A stretch of DNA of 64,000 nt, taken from positions 43,501-107,500 of the forward strand of contig JAPDFW010000079.1 in assembly GCA_028826165.1 (NCBI GenBank), written 5' to 3'. Positions 12,565 to 24,885 of the stretch are shown piece by piece. The notes under the pieces were generated by a model. That model worked only from the letters and a program-made list of their open reading frames with translations. It was not told the origin of the DNA and did not search any database. The stretch's first letter is position 1, and every line of letters starts with the position of its first letter. The stretch is from Anaeramoeba ignava. Its lineage: Eukaryota > Metamonada > Anaeramoebidae. The translations under genes and the position numbers were made by a program.

Positions 12565-12801
12565 ATGAATCAACAAAACCAAATTCAAAATAAAGAAGAT
12601 TTACAAGAATTTTCTAATTATTTTAATACTCAATTCCAAAAATATTTTGAAAATGAAAAAAAAAAATTAAATCAAAAAATTGAAAATTTAATAAAAAAAA
12701 AAAATCAAATACAAAAAATTGAAAATGAAATTGAAGATCAAAAACAAAAACTAGAAAATGAAACAACAATTTTTTTACAATTTTTTAATAAATTGAAATA
12801 A
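12565..12801 (+). CDS. Small Lys/Glu/Asn-rich coiled-coil protein
   Basis: 78 residues from ATG to TAA. Residues 25-70 are a heptad-like coiled coil (KKKLNQKIENLIKKKNQIQK, then EIEDQKQKLENE). The short aromatic N-terminal segment reads EFSNYFNTQFQKYF. I do not recognise a family. The size and pattern would suit a small helical subunit of a larger complex. Codon use and a clean start after an AT-rich 5' flank support a real gene, but a chance low-complexity ORF cannot be ruled out. Confidence 0.45.
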   Translation: MNQQNQIQNKEDLQEFSNYFNTQFQKYFENEKKKLNQKIENLIKKKNQIQKIENEIEDQKQKLENETTIFLQFFNKLK

Positions 12802-12917
12802 ATATAAAATGAATATGAAAATGAATATTAAATGAATTTTGTTTTATTTATTGATTTTTTTTTGATTAAATTGAAATTGAAAAAAAAAATTGTTTTGTTT
12901 TGTTTTGTTTTGTTTTT

Positions 12918-15900
12918 TTAAAAAACTTTGAAATAAAGAACCAAAATAAGAATTAAGCAAGCGCAACAACTTAAACAACAACAATAAACTTTCCATTTAT
13001 GTTTTTTCCAACCAAATTTCATCATTTTATCAAGTCTCCATGGTGCAATACTTGATAAAGGACGATCCTAAATTCAAAATATAAAATATTTTAATTTAAA
13101 TTTATAAATTGATTTAGATTTATATTTAGATTTAGATTTAGATTTTGATTTATATTTAGATTTAGATTTAGATTTATATTTTGATTTTGATTTAAATTTT
13201 GATTTATATTTTGATTTTGATTTTGATTTATATTTATATTTATATTTAGATTTAGATTTTGATTTAAATTTATATTTATATTTATATTTAGATTTAAATT
13301 TAGATTTATATTTATATTTTGATTTATATTTTGATTTTGATTTTGATTTATATTTAGATTTAGATTTAGATTTAGATTTAGATTTAGATTTAGATTTAGA
13401 TTTATATTTAGATTTAGATTTAGATTTAAATTTATATTTAGATTTAGATTTAAATTTAGATTTAGATTTAGATTTAAATTTAGATTTAGATTTAGATTTA
13501 TATTTAGATTTTGATTTAAATTTAGATTTATATTTATATTTATATTTAGATTTTGATTTTGATTTATATTTATATTTATATTTATATTTATATTTTGATT
13601 TTAATTCTTACAGGCTTAGATAAAAATGGATACTGATTTGGATCTTTTCTTCCTTTCCCAACAGGTTTAGCAATAGCTTCAGCTTCAGTCAAAAGTGAAA
13701 TGGATAATTCCAAACTTCCTTGTTTGCCAGTAAAATTTGGATGAAGCATATCAATCCATTGTTTTTTAATATTTTGTTCAGTTTTTTGACGATAAGCTCT
13801 CTTACAAAAAGATTGCAAATCCAAAACGGATTCAGCAATACTATCATTTGCATTAAGAATATCTTTATCCCACAATTGGAACTTGAGCCTAGAAAACTTA
13901 GAAGGGATCTGGACAGGAAACACAAACCTCCAATTGAAAGAACCCTTCCCATCAGTGCTTCTCCAATGAATATCACTTTTCTGTCTTTCGCCGTTGTTGA
14001 ATTGGCAGGTAATAAAAATATCGCTCATTTTCTTGTCTTTGAACACAACATCCTTTGTATTCCAGGCAACTGCTCGAATTTCGAAATTTTCCTTTTGTGG
14101 AGGAAATAAAGGTAAAGGTGGATTTTCAAGTGCTTCTTTTTCTGTCATGATATCAAGCCACATCTCAATTTTCCCCTGTGGATTTGTCGAGCTTGAATTC
14201 CACAATGCTCGATACTCAATCGGTTTAGGTTGCATTTGTTTCCATTCGCTTGAAAACAAACGTGACTCAAGATCAATCACTGTTTTCCCAATTAATTCAT
14301 CTGATGTAATTGTGTCGTAATCATATACTGCTATTTCTAGACTAGAATTCCCAGGCACAATTGCAGGGATTTCATAGCATTTATAGAAATCAGGTCGTAA
14401 AGTTTTTTTTTGATAATTCTCTCGATCTGATTTTATAAACTCTTTCGTTTTTCCTGTTGACATGACAATGTATGGATCACTACTTCCGTTTGTGTCTTTT
14501 GGAACAAGATTCATCCCTCGTAAAATATATGCTCTCACAATATATTTCTGAGGCTGGAACATCTCAGCAAGTTTAGGTGGTGGGAGAATTCTTGATTTGT
14601 CTGTTGTGTCAAATATTTTGAAATTTCCTTTGAATTTTCCAACAACTCTTTTTGTGTTTGGATTCTGTGATTTTGAACGGAATTTCTTTTCAAAAGATGA
14701 TATTCCTCTCACTCTTCCTCGTGTCAAATCAAAATCAAAAAATGGGATATCGCGAAGATCATGTTCAAGTTCATATAGAATCTTCCCTCTCCCCATTCGA
14801 GGATCCTTATATTCCACAACTTCCTTCTCTTTTGCTTCATCTTCATCTTCATTATCATCATTCTTTTCTTCAATATCAAGTTCCTTTTCTTCAACATCGG
14901 GAAGTGTTCTAACTCCTAGAATCTCAGTTTCAATATCTGAAGTTTCTTCATTTTCAAAAGTTATTAACTTGTGGAAAACTTGGTTTGCTTCCTCAATAGA
15001 ATTTGGCAATGCATCACACATCAAAATCCTGTTTCTTTCCTCTCGATCTTTCTCTTCATCAACTTCCTCAACCTCTTCATCAATAGGTTCTCCTTCTTTA
15101 GTTGCCCCCGGTATCTTATCAACAATAGGGGGCAAGTTAGGATTTTTGAAAGGTATATTTGCCCATGGTATTAATGCTTCTAAAGAAACTGCTCCTGTTG
15201 CGATTAAAGAACTTCCGAGACCTTTTTGATCGAAAATCCTCAGCATAACAGAAGAGGCAAAAATGTGGTTCAGAGGAATCTCCACAGGCATTCGGAAAAC
15301 CTCAAGAAAATTTGGATTTGTTCCTGTGGGCAAAGATTGTGCACTTGTTTTCACGATGTATTTGCTTCGTTCTTTCTTCGTTTTAACTGTTCCTTGTGAG
15401 CAATCAAATTCAATAAAAGGTTTCTTGATTCGACTCATTTTATGCGGAAGTAAATCCCGCAATCCAATCGCAGAAATCTGCAGAAGACTTGATTTGAACT
15501 CAGGAATAATTGATTCGGGAAGAGGGAAACTTGAGACTTGGGAAATGGGGATTAACTGGAAAGAAGCCAAAATCTCTCCAAAACACAATTCTGGATCATT
15601 AACCCATAATTTATACCATTTCGGAATACCTGGGAACTTTTTGCCAATCTCATTGGTTTTGACATAAAAACGACCCAAAAAATCATCAGAACTGATCTTA
15701 TCCCAATCATAACACATGACAACAATGTCAGGCGCTAAATTAAGAGGCTCAGGAAGCTCAGTCTCAAAGGTTACTGTTTCGTACCAAGTCGGATATAATG
15801 TCTCCTCTTTTCGAGTTGTCTTAACAGACGATCCACCGAGCTTAACAATACAATAGGGATCTGAAAATCCTGTATCATCTGCTGGAGGAAGATCTTTTCC

Positions 15901-17875
15901 CTGATATATATGTGCTCTGACTTGATACTTCTTCATTGGCGGGCGCACAAGTTTACTTCTTGGAACAACTGAAATATCTTTTGCAACACCAGCATCCATT
16001 TTGTAAAGCAGAAATCCGGGTACATTGTCTAATTTTCCCACAGCTGAGTTGTGATCTGGCTCAAGCATCTGCCATTTGGGTTTTTGTGAGATGCCAAGTG
16101 CCTCAGAAAATGGGATTCGAAGATATCCTAATCTCGCCTTTCCAAGAACACGATTCTTGAGATACACATTTATGAAAATGTCAGGAATTTGAGAGTGATC
16201 TTTCGGATACTCAAAAGTGAGATCTTTAAAAGATTCGTACCAAGTGGCAATATTTTTTTTAGGGGATACTATTTTACTTCTTAATTTCAATGGCCCTATT
16301 GATAACTCAACAAAACATTTTTCCAATAGATTTGCAGGGAATTCTGCTCCTTCAAAAAGATCAAATCTCACAGTGTAATTCTCACTCGGAATAACTTTGG
16401 AAAAAACAGGGATTGTGTTTTTATCAGGTTTAGCATTAGGATCAACAACACTTTCCAATCCTAATAATATTCTGCCTTTATATTCAGAATTTTCAACAAC
16501 TTTTTTTTTAAATTTGGTTCTTAAGGAATTTTTGGGGGGACCATAAAGATTAATCCATTTAGGACCAATAGGACCATTTTCCAACTGAGAGAATTTGAAA
16601 AAAGTAGTTGCTATTAAATCATTACTTTTGGAATTTCTTTCCCAGTCGAAAACATTCAAGGATATCATTTCGGCAAGGGTTGGTTTTGAAACTGCAAGGA
16701 CTATTTCTTGGTTCCAAATGGGATTCAATGTTTTCTTTTTGACTTCAGTTCTTATTATTGGATTTGCTGCAAAGGAGACTTCAACAAATGGATCTGCGCT
16801 TCCAAACGTATCCATTTTGGGGAGATCTTCTGCTTTGTAGCAGTAGATTTTCAATTTATATCTTACTGTGTCGATAGAAGGTGGAGTCAAAATCATTGAT
16901 TTTAGATCTTCTTCTTCTTGTTTATCTTCATCATCTTCATCTTCTTCATTGTGAATTGGTGATTCTTCTCTTGGTCCTAATACTATACTTGAAAATTTCA
17001 AAAATCCTTTTATTCCTGGTTCGTTTGGATTTGTTAATACTGTCCATTTTCGCCAAATTTCATGACCTTTTTCTGAGTAAACTGTAAATATATCCATTGG
17101 GAATTGACCCTTTTTTTTATATAAAATTTTAATTTTATAAATGAATTTTAAATTTTATAAATGAATTTTGATTTTAATTTTAATTTTAATTTTGTAAATG
17201 AATTTTAATTATAATATTAATTCTAATTTTATAAATGAATTTTAATTTAATTTTATAAATGAATTTTAATTTTATAAATGAATTTAATTTTAATTTTATA
17301 AATGAATTTTAATATTATTTTTATAAATGAATTTTAATTTTATTTTTATAAATGAATTTTATTTTAATTTAATTTTGTAAATGAATTTTAATTTTAATTT
17401 ATAAATGAATTTTAATTTTAATTTATAAATGAATTTAATTTTAATTTTATAAATTAATTTTGATTTTAATTCTAATTCGATTTTTTACAATTAAAACATT
17501 TCTTCTAATTGTATTTGAATCATAAACTTGTATAGAAATATTTTTTAATTTAGCATCTTGAGGTTTCCATTTAAATTCAAAAAACATTAAATGGTCAAAA
17601 ACACAAGAAAGTGTATTTTTAAAAACTTGTGTTGTTTCTTTTTTATTATCAACAGTAACATAAACAACTGGATCACAAATTCCATTTGAAGCTCTTTAAT
17701 TAATTTAAAATTAATTTAATTCAAAATTAAATAAAAAAATTTTTTAATTGATTTTTTTTAATTGATTTTTTTTTTACTTTGCTTTTAATTCTCTACATTC
17801 AATTAAATGTATTCTCACTTGAAAATCTGCTCTTCCTTTTGAATCTAATAATTTCGGATTAAATTGAAAAGACAT
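12918..17875 (-). CDS. Ferlin: multi-C2 tail-anchored membrane-fusion protein, four exons
   Basis: Exons (5' to 3'): 17875-17778, 17693-17489, 17109-13612, 13067-12918. All junctions use GT/AG and the phases agree, giving about 1316 residues. The first two exons encode an N-terminal C2 (SNGICDPVVYVTVDN). The FerI-type linker follows (GQFPMDIFTVYSEKGHEIW...GFLKFSSIVLG), leading into a C2 that ends GPKWINLYGPPKN. Five more C2 domains follow; the most canonical read TGFSDPYCIVKLGG and TNGSSDPYIVMSTG. The last exon supplies SSIAPWRLDKMMKFGWKK and a Cys-rich C-terminal TM helix. Ferlins drive Ca2+-dependent vesicle fusion and membrane repair. It is shorter than animal ferlins (~1700-2000 residues) and I see no DysF region. 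An acidic Glu/Asp stretch lies near 14820-14900. The last intron (13068-13611) is a TTTAGA hexamer array. Confidence 0.9.
13068..13611 (-). repeat. Ferlin intron 3: hexamer array (GATTTA/TATATT)n
   Basis: A ~540-bp intron made almost entirely of GATTTA, GATTTT and TATATT hexamers on the + strand (TAAATC, AAAATC and AATATA on the sense strand). The donor is CCT|GTAAGA and the acceptor is TTTAG|GAT. Internal GT and AG are essentially absent on the sense strand. Confidence 0.85.
17110..17488 (-). repeat. Ferlin intron 2: ATTTTATAAATGAATTTTA repeats
   Basis: Degenerate ~18-20-bp repeats of TTTTATAAATGAATTTTAA, removed as an intron (donor GTAAAA, acceptor AAAAG|GGT). The phase match and the restored ferlin sequence across the junction support splicing. 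Confidence 0.75.
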
Positions 17876-18361
17876 TTTTATTATTTATTTCTTATCTCTT
17901 CTTATTTATTATTTATTATTTTTAAAAAAGAAAAAAAATGAAAATTAAAAAAATTAAAAAAAAATATTTTCTTATAAAAAAAAAAAGCAAAATAAAAAGA
18001 AATAAAGAAAAAGCAAAAAAAGTGGAACAAAAATTAAAAATCTTTTTTAAAATCTTTTTTAAAAATCTTTATTAACAATAAATAAAAAAAAAGTATTTGA
18101 AAAAAAAAATTTTTTTTATTGATTTTTTTTTATTCTCCTTTTTCAAAAAAATAAAAGCAATAAATTTCTTCAATTTCTAAAAAAATTAAATTCTTCTTTC
18201 TTCTTTGATTTCTTCTTTGATTTCTTTTCCGTTCAATTTTTTTAATTCTAAAAAAAATAATTTTAATTTAAAACAAAAATAGAAATGAATTTGTTTTTTT
18301 TTTTGAAAACTTACAAAAAAAAAAAGAAAAGATATGAATAAATTTCCAATTTTTCATTTTG
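17876..18361. other. Intergenic, no gene seen
   Basis: The 5' flank of the ferlin and the 3' flank of the RBM26/27-like gene. It is A/T-homopolymer rich and has one copy of the recurring AAAAGTGGAAC motif at about 18016-18027. No coding or RNA feature is recognised. Confidence 0.5.
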
Positions 18362-20270
18362 TTAATTATTATCATCAGAATCGCCATCAAAATCCAGAAT
18401 TTCATTTTCATAATCATTTTGAAAATTAAAAGTTGAATTTTCATTTTGATTTTTTTCATTTTGATTTTTTTCATTTAAATTTTTCATTTTGATTTTTCAT
18501 TTTGATTTTTTAAATTTTGATTTTCATTTTCATTTTGATTTTGATTTTGATTTAAATTTTCATTTTGATTTTGATTTTGATTTTCATTTAAATTTTCATT
18601 TTGATTTTTTTCAGAAACCCAACTTAATTTTAATTCATGAACATCTTTAAATAATCCTGGTTCATTAAATGCTAATTCAGCTACTCTTCTATTTGAAAAA
18701 TGAAGAATAAATTCATTTTCATTTGAAATTTCAATTTTTAATTTTGGATCAAAATAAATAAAATGAGCCAAAATTTCTTGTTTTAATTGCTCTCTATTAT
18801 TTTCCTTTTCAAAATCGCCAATATTTTCAATCAATAAAGGATTTGGGTCTGTTATCAACACTGAGTAATTCTTTTCTGTTTATAAAATTTCTTTGAGATT
18901 CTGTTTGTGAGAATTTTCTTCTTTGAATTGTTGATTTTTGAAAATAATTCAAAAGTTTTTGGAAAATTATCAATTGATTTTGGAAATAAATTAAATTTTG
19001 TTCTTCTTTTGGTTCTTCATTTTTTGCTGTTATTTTTTGCTCATTTTGAGGGTTTTATTTGCTTTTTTTGTCCAGTTTCATTTCCATCATCTTCCAAAAT
19101 GGGTTTTATAAATTGAATAATTAAATTCAAGTTTTTTTTCAACTTTAATTTTTGTTGGATTTTTTCTTCTGAAATATTTTGGAGTTGAGCTAATAATAAT
19201 TGGTATTTTTTAAGATATTTCTGAACAAATTTAATTTTTTCCATGCGAATTAAAAAGAATCTTTTTTCTGATTCAATTGAATTTTCTTCATTTTCATTTT
19301 CATTTTCATTTTGATTTAAATTTTCATTTTGATTTTGATTTTGATTTTCATTTTCATTTTGATTTGGATTTTCAGAAGAAATATTAGAAGAATTCCAAAA
19401 TAACTTGATAAATCGATTTCCTCCAATTGCTTTTTCAGAATGAAAAGCTTTTTCTGCTTCTTGACGAGTCGAGAACTCAACAAGAGCCGAATCGTCTTCT
19501 TGGTGAATTTGAATACTCTCTATTTTTCCAAATTGAATAAAATGTTTCTGAAGAAAATGTTGATTATTAATTTTCTTTCTGATATTTTTCACCAACAAGC
19601 ATTTAATGGTTGGATCAAATTTTGGGTTCTTTTTTGATTTATAACTTCGATGTAAATTGTTTGTTGAAGAAAACCCAACGGGGAAAGGTTGGTTGTTACT
19701 ATTTTCAAATTTGTTATTTTTTTTATTCGTTTTATTTTGATTTATGTTTTTTTCCTCCTTATTTTTTTTTTGATTGGAAAATTCGCCGTTAGGATTGACA
19801 TTTGGAAACTGAAGATTAAATAAAGATGGTGGATACATTGGGAGATGTTCTTGTGGCGGGATCATTTTGTTATATGGGAATGGTGGCATTGGAGGAATAA
19901 AAGGAGGTATGCTTTGATTTTGTGAAACTTGAAATTGGCCTATTTTGGGATCAATAAAATTCGGGAATTGTAACGGAAAAGGAAATGGATTTTGCACCCG
20001 ATTTTTTTGTCTTCTTGACTTAGTTGTGTTGAGATGCCCCGCAATATCATCATTGTCCTTCTTGTGCTTTCTGTGTCTGCTAGAGTGAGTTGAATACTCG
20101 TTATAATTGCTTTTTGATTCTTGTTTTTTTGATTTTGTTTCATTTGTTAAGTGCTTTCTATCTCTGTCTTGTAATCTGAGATCTGCTTCATTATCTGAGG
20201 ATCCTTCAGATTCTATTATTTCAGTTTCTGAATTTGAAGTTATAATTTTTGATGAATTTTTTTGATTCAT
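18362..20270 (-). CDS. RBM26/RBM27-like RNA-binding protein, two RRMs (several frame breaks)
   Basis: The N-terminal ~200 residues are RS/Lys-rich and then Pro-rich (PPFIPPMPPFPYNK). RRM1 follows, with RNP2-like CLLVKNI and RNP1-like SALVEFS at about 19380-19600. A coiled coil comes next (KYLKKYQLLLAQLQNISEEKI), then RRM2 (PLLIENIGDF...ILHFSNRRVAELAF) and an acidic end (EILDFDGDSDDNN). This order matches RBM26/27, although I see no CCCH zinc finger. The family links to nuclear exosome targeting and 3'-end processing. The frame moves +1 near the CCC (sense strand) at 19050-19052, where the upstream frame stops at 19041. It moves +1 again at the CCC (sense strand) at 18845-18847, and shifts once more in A-runs near 18480-18500. 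The placement of the second shift is supported by the RNP2-like motif that appears immediately after it. NEN/NQN runs flank both RRMs. Confidence 0.7.
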
Positions 20271-20525
20271 TTTATTTTTTTAAAAATGAAAAAAATGAAA
20301 AAAATGAAAAAAAAAATTTTTTAATTAATTTTTTTTTTTTAATTAATTAATTTGAATTGATCAACATTTTTTATTCCACTTTTCAATTTTGAAATAAATT
20401 TATAAAAATTTTCTTTTCTTGTTTCTTTTCAATTTTGAAATAATTTATAAAAAATTTCCTTTCTTGTTTTCTTTTCAATTTTGAAATAAATAATTTATAG
20501 AAAAAAATTTCTTTTCTTTTTTTTG

Positions 20526-22287
20526 TTAAATTTTAAGCCAAAATTTGAAAGATTGAATCGATTTCAATAAAGAAAGTCCAAATCCAATCAAACCTAAAAA
20601 AATCAAAAAAGAAAACAAAATCCATAAAGGAATAAACACAGAAGAAAGAGAAATAGAAGATCCATCTAAATAGAGATTAAGTAAAATTTGGAAAATTATC
20701 AACGGCAAAAATAAGCAAAAAAAACCGAAAGAAAGCAAAAAAAAATCAGAAGAAATTCCTCTAAAAAAACCTCTTATTAAACCAAGAATTGGAATTGAAT
20801 ATAAAATATAAAGAGGACTAAAAACCTTTGCATAATTCCAATTTGAAGAATGGTTCAATTTGGCAGCAAGAAAATAAAGGAAGAGATTAAGAAGAACAAC
20901 CCAAATAAATTCGAAAAAAAAGTTCAAACAAGAAAAACGACCAGAAAAACCGCCGTCACACTGAACACCCAAAAACCCCAAAACCATCAATCCCCAAAAG
21001 ACGAAAAAGGGGGAAAAAACAGTGAACCAATTTGATGAAATTTTGGCGTCCATTTTCAATCCAATCAAGGCAAATTGCAGTCCAAATCCCCAAACAAATA
21101 TTGCCCAAGTAATGGATATTCCACATTCATCTGATCTTGTTGATGTGCGATTTGGGTTATCCAAAACTCCAAAAAGAAGCACTAACAAGCCAACTATTCC
21201 CAACGGAATCCATGATGACATAAAAATACTTCCATAACTAATACTAAATTGATAATGTATCTTTAAATATATCATTATCACTGATATGCATAATCCAACT
21301 ATCCAAAGTGATGTAAATGATAATGCTGAAAATCCAAGTGAATCTTCTATTTTTGTGAATTTCAATCTTCTTCTCTCCAAATTTTGCTGCTCGTTTTCTT
21401 CCGCTTTTTTCGCCTCCATTTGCGGTTTTAATTCCTTGATTTTCTTCAAAAATTTCTTTTTTGGATTCGAAATATGATCCAAATATTCGTTGATCGTTTT
21501 TTCTTCATTGATTTCAACTGCAACTGTTTTTCCATCAATTAAAGTTGTTGTTCCATCATCGTTATTATTCGTTCCTTTCGGCAAAAATACCGAAAAGAAT
21601 CCTCCTCGTTGATTTTTTTGTCTTGGATTTTCTTCATTTTCTTCATATTTTTTTTGTTGATCTTTTTTCTCTTCTTCTTTGTGATTTAAATTGGAATTGA
21701 AATAAAGATCAGCGTTTAAAGATTGGCTTAAATTTTGGTCAAAAGCATTGATTTCATCTGCAAAATTTGCATTTTTTCTTGATTTTAATTCAATTTCATT
21801 AGAATTCTTCAATATTTTATTTTGGATTTTTTTGATTTTTTCTTTTAAATTTGTTTGAAAACCAATAACTTCATATTGATAAACTTCATCCAATAAAACC
21901 ATTTTAACTTGAATTGGATCACAAACAAAAAGTTGATTAAATTGTTTTGAAATATTTCTCCAAAGAGAATCATCGTTTGAAATATCATAAAAAGCTGAAC
22001 AAACTTGTCCAAAAAGAAGTACTTCAACTGGTGAAAGATAATTTGCAATTGAATAAATAACTTTTTTATAAAAATTTCAATTTAAAATTTTCAATTCAAA
22101 ATTTTTTATTTTATTTTTTACTTTCTTCAGGTAATTTTGAAATTAAATTTTCTTCTTCATTTGGTGGATTTTGTGTTTTTTCTGTTGTTTCTTGTTTTGC
22201 ACTATAAAATATTGAATTATAAAAATTATCTGTTATTTGAACAACTCCTTTATTTTCAAAAATTATATAAGGAAGTTTATTTTGCAT
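20526..22287 (-). CDS. F-box protein fused to a TMEM185-like multi-pass membrane domain
   Basis: Exons 22287-22122 and 22060-20526 (GTAAAA donor, AAAAAG acceptor, phase 1), about 566 residues. The splice junction joins LPEE to an F-box consensus (YSIANYLSPVEVLLFGQVC, then DDSLWRNI). The middle is a charged Lys/Glu/Asn region with a short coiled-coil-like stretch. The last ~270 residues hold about eight TM segments with the TMEM185/FAM11 signature: charged turn, then PLW/PLY after an L.L(D/N) pattern, for example KMDAKISSNWFTVFSPFFVF and LNLYLDGSSISLSSVFIPLW. The F-box predicts recruitment to an SCF (Skp1-Cullin1) ligase at a membrane. The membrane domain's role is unknown. The frame is intact across both exons. 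Confidence 0.8.
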
Positions 22288-22344
22288 TTATTTTTTTCAA
22301 TAAATTTAAAAAAAAAATGAAAAAAAAATTAAAAAAAAAATGAA

Positions 22345-23715
22345 TTTTAAAAAATGGAATAAATTCAAAATATTTAAAAACATTAATTAAATTATTAATT
22401 CAAAATTGATAAAATATTAATAAATTAAAATCAATCCAAAAATATTTAATTAAATAATTAATAAATAATAAATAATAAATAATATTTATTTAAAAAATGA
22501 AATAAATTCAAAATATTTAAAAATATTAATTAAATTATTAATCTAAAATTAATAAAATATTAATAAATTAAAATCAATCCAAAAATATTTAATTAAATAA
22601 TAAATCAATAATAAATAATTAATAATATTTATTTAAAAAATGAAATGAATTCAAAATATTTAAAAATATTAATTAAATTATTAATCTAAAATTGATAAAA
22701 TATTAATAAATTCAAATCAATCCAAAAATATTTAATTAAATAATAAATCAATAATTATTAATAAATAATATTTATTTAAAAATGGAATAAATTCAAAAAT
22801 ATTTAAAAATATTAATTAAATTATTAATTCAAAATTGATAAAATATTAATAAATTCAAAAATCAATCCAAAAATATTTAATTAAATAATAAATCAATAAT
22901 AATTAATAAATAATATTTATTTAAAAATGAAATAAATTCAAAAATATTTAAAAATATTAATTAAATTATTAATTCAAAATTAATAAAATATTAATAAATT
23001 AAAATCAATCCAAAAATATTTAATTAAATAATAAATAATAAAATAATAAATAATATTTATTTAAAAATGAAATAAATTAAAAATATTTAAAAATATTAAT
23101 TAAATTATTAATCTAAAATTGATAAAAAAATATTAATAAATTAAAATCAATCCAAAAATATTTAATTAAATAATAAATCAATAATAAATAATAAATAATA
23201 TTTATTTAAAAATGAAATAAGTTCAAAATATTTAAAAATATTAATTAAATTATTAATCTAAAATTGATAAAATATTAATAAAAAAAAATCAATCCAAAAA
23301 TATTTAATTAAATAAATAAATATTAATTAATTAATAAATAATATTTATTTAAAAAATGAAAATAAATTCAAAATAATTTAAAAACATTAATTAAATTATT
23401 AATCCAAAATTAATAAAATATTAATAAATTAAAATCAATCCAAAAAAATATTTAATTAAATAATAAATAATTAATAATTAATAAATAATATTTATTTAAA
23501 AAATGAAATAAATTCAAAATATTTAAAAATATTAATTAAATTATTAATCTAAAATTAATAAAATATTAATAAATTAAAATCAATCCAAAAATATTTAATT
23601 AAATAATAAATCAATAATAATTAATAAATAATATTTATTTAAAAAATGAAATAAATTCAAAATATTTAAAAATATTAATTAAATTATTAATCCAAAATTG
23701 ATAAAATATTAATTA
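22345..23715. repeat. Satellite array, ~143-bp monomer, about 10 copies
   Basis: The landmark TCAATCCAAAAATATTTAATT recurs at 22431, 22573, 22717, 22862, 23005, 23147, 23289, 23435 and 23580, a spacing of 142-146 bp. Monomers are very similar and differ by short indels in the ATAATAAAT tract. The array fills the divergent region between the F-box gene (-) and eS24 (+). No ORF is present. Confidence 0.9.
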
Positions 23716-23851
23716 AAGAAAAAAAAATAATTTTTGGTAATTATGACTAAAATTTAATAATTATTACAAATAAAAATTTTTTTTTTTTCATTTTTCTTCT
23801 TTTTATTTATAAAAAAAAAATAATAATAATAAAAAAAAGAAAATAAATAAA

Positions 23852-24885
23852 ATGCCACCAAGATTATCAAAATTTAATTCTGTTACAATTAAAACAAGAA
23901 GATTTTTAAGTAACAGACTTCTTGGAAGAAAACAAATGGTAAAACAATTTAAAATTCAATTTAAAAAACAATTAAAATTCAATTTAAAAATTAAAAAAAA
24001 TTTTTTTTTTTAAATTATTAATTCAATTTAAAAATTAGGTTGTTGATGTTATTCATCCAAACAGAGCAATAATTTCTAAAGCAGATCTTAGAAAAAAATT
24101 AGCCAAAAATTAAAAAAAATTAATTTAATTAAAATAAAAAAAAAATTAAAATTAAAATTAAAATTCAAATACAAATTAATATTAAAATTCAAATACAAAT
24201 TAATATTTAAATTAAAATCAAAAAAAAAATCAAAATTCAAATACAAATTAATATTTAAATTAAAATCAAAATTCAAATTCACATTCAATATTCAAATACA
24301 ATTCAAAATTAAAATTAAAATTAAAATTAAAATTAAAATTAAAATCAAAATCAAAATTAATATTAAAATCAAAATCAAAATCAAAAATTAATATTAAAAT
24401 TAAAATTCAAATTAATATTAAAATTAAAATTAAAATTCAAATTAAAATTAAAATTAAAAAAGATGTATAATGTTAAAGAACCAAATACAATCATTCTATT
24501 TGGATTCAAAACTGATTTTGGAGGAGGAAAAAGTTCAGGATTTGGATTGATTTATGATGATATTGATACTGTTAAAAAATTTGAACCAAAACATCGATTA
24601 ATTCCTGTAAATTTTTTAAATTGAAATTTTAAATTGATTTTTTAAATTGATTTTTTAAATTGAAATTTTAAATTAAAATTTTAAATTGAAATTTTAAATT
24701 GAAATTTTAAATTGAAATTTTAAATTGAAATTTTAAATTGAAAATTTCCTTCTTTTTAGTTAAATTTAAAAAAAAAACCAGCTTTGAATAGAAAACAAAG
24801 AAAAGAAAGAAAAAACAAAGCTAAAAAGTTCAGAGGAATTCGTAAATATGTTGGTCAAAAAAGACAACGTAAAAAGGAAGATTAA
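23852..24885 (+). CDS. RPS24: Ribosomal protein eS24 (RPS24), four exons
   Basis: Exons 23852-23938, 24039-24107, 24463-24606, 24760-24885. The product begins [18 protein letters not shown] and continues [21 protein letters not shown]. It then reads [46 protein letters not shown] and [16 protein letters not shown]. This is full-length and collinear with eS24 of the small ribosomal subunit. Introns 1 and 3 are canonical. Exon 2 must end at LAK (24107) to keep the conserved LAK-MY junction. The intron there begins AATTAAAA, and no GT occurs between 24060 and 24465, so this donor is non-canonical or altered in the assembly. Confidence 0.93.

Noticed and set aside
18841-18870. Skipping of the stop codon itself as the universal +1 mechanism
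   Set aside because: In RBM26/27-like RRM2 and in the PCF11 repeats the correct sequence already resumes 18-30 nt before the stop, so the shift lies upstream, at the G/C run.
22345-23715. Possible CRISPR-like or transposon array
   Set aside because: Monomers are contiguous with no unique spacers, and there are no terminal inverted repeats, target-site duplications or encoded proteins.
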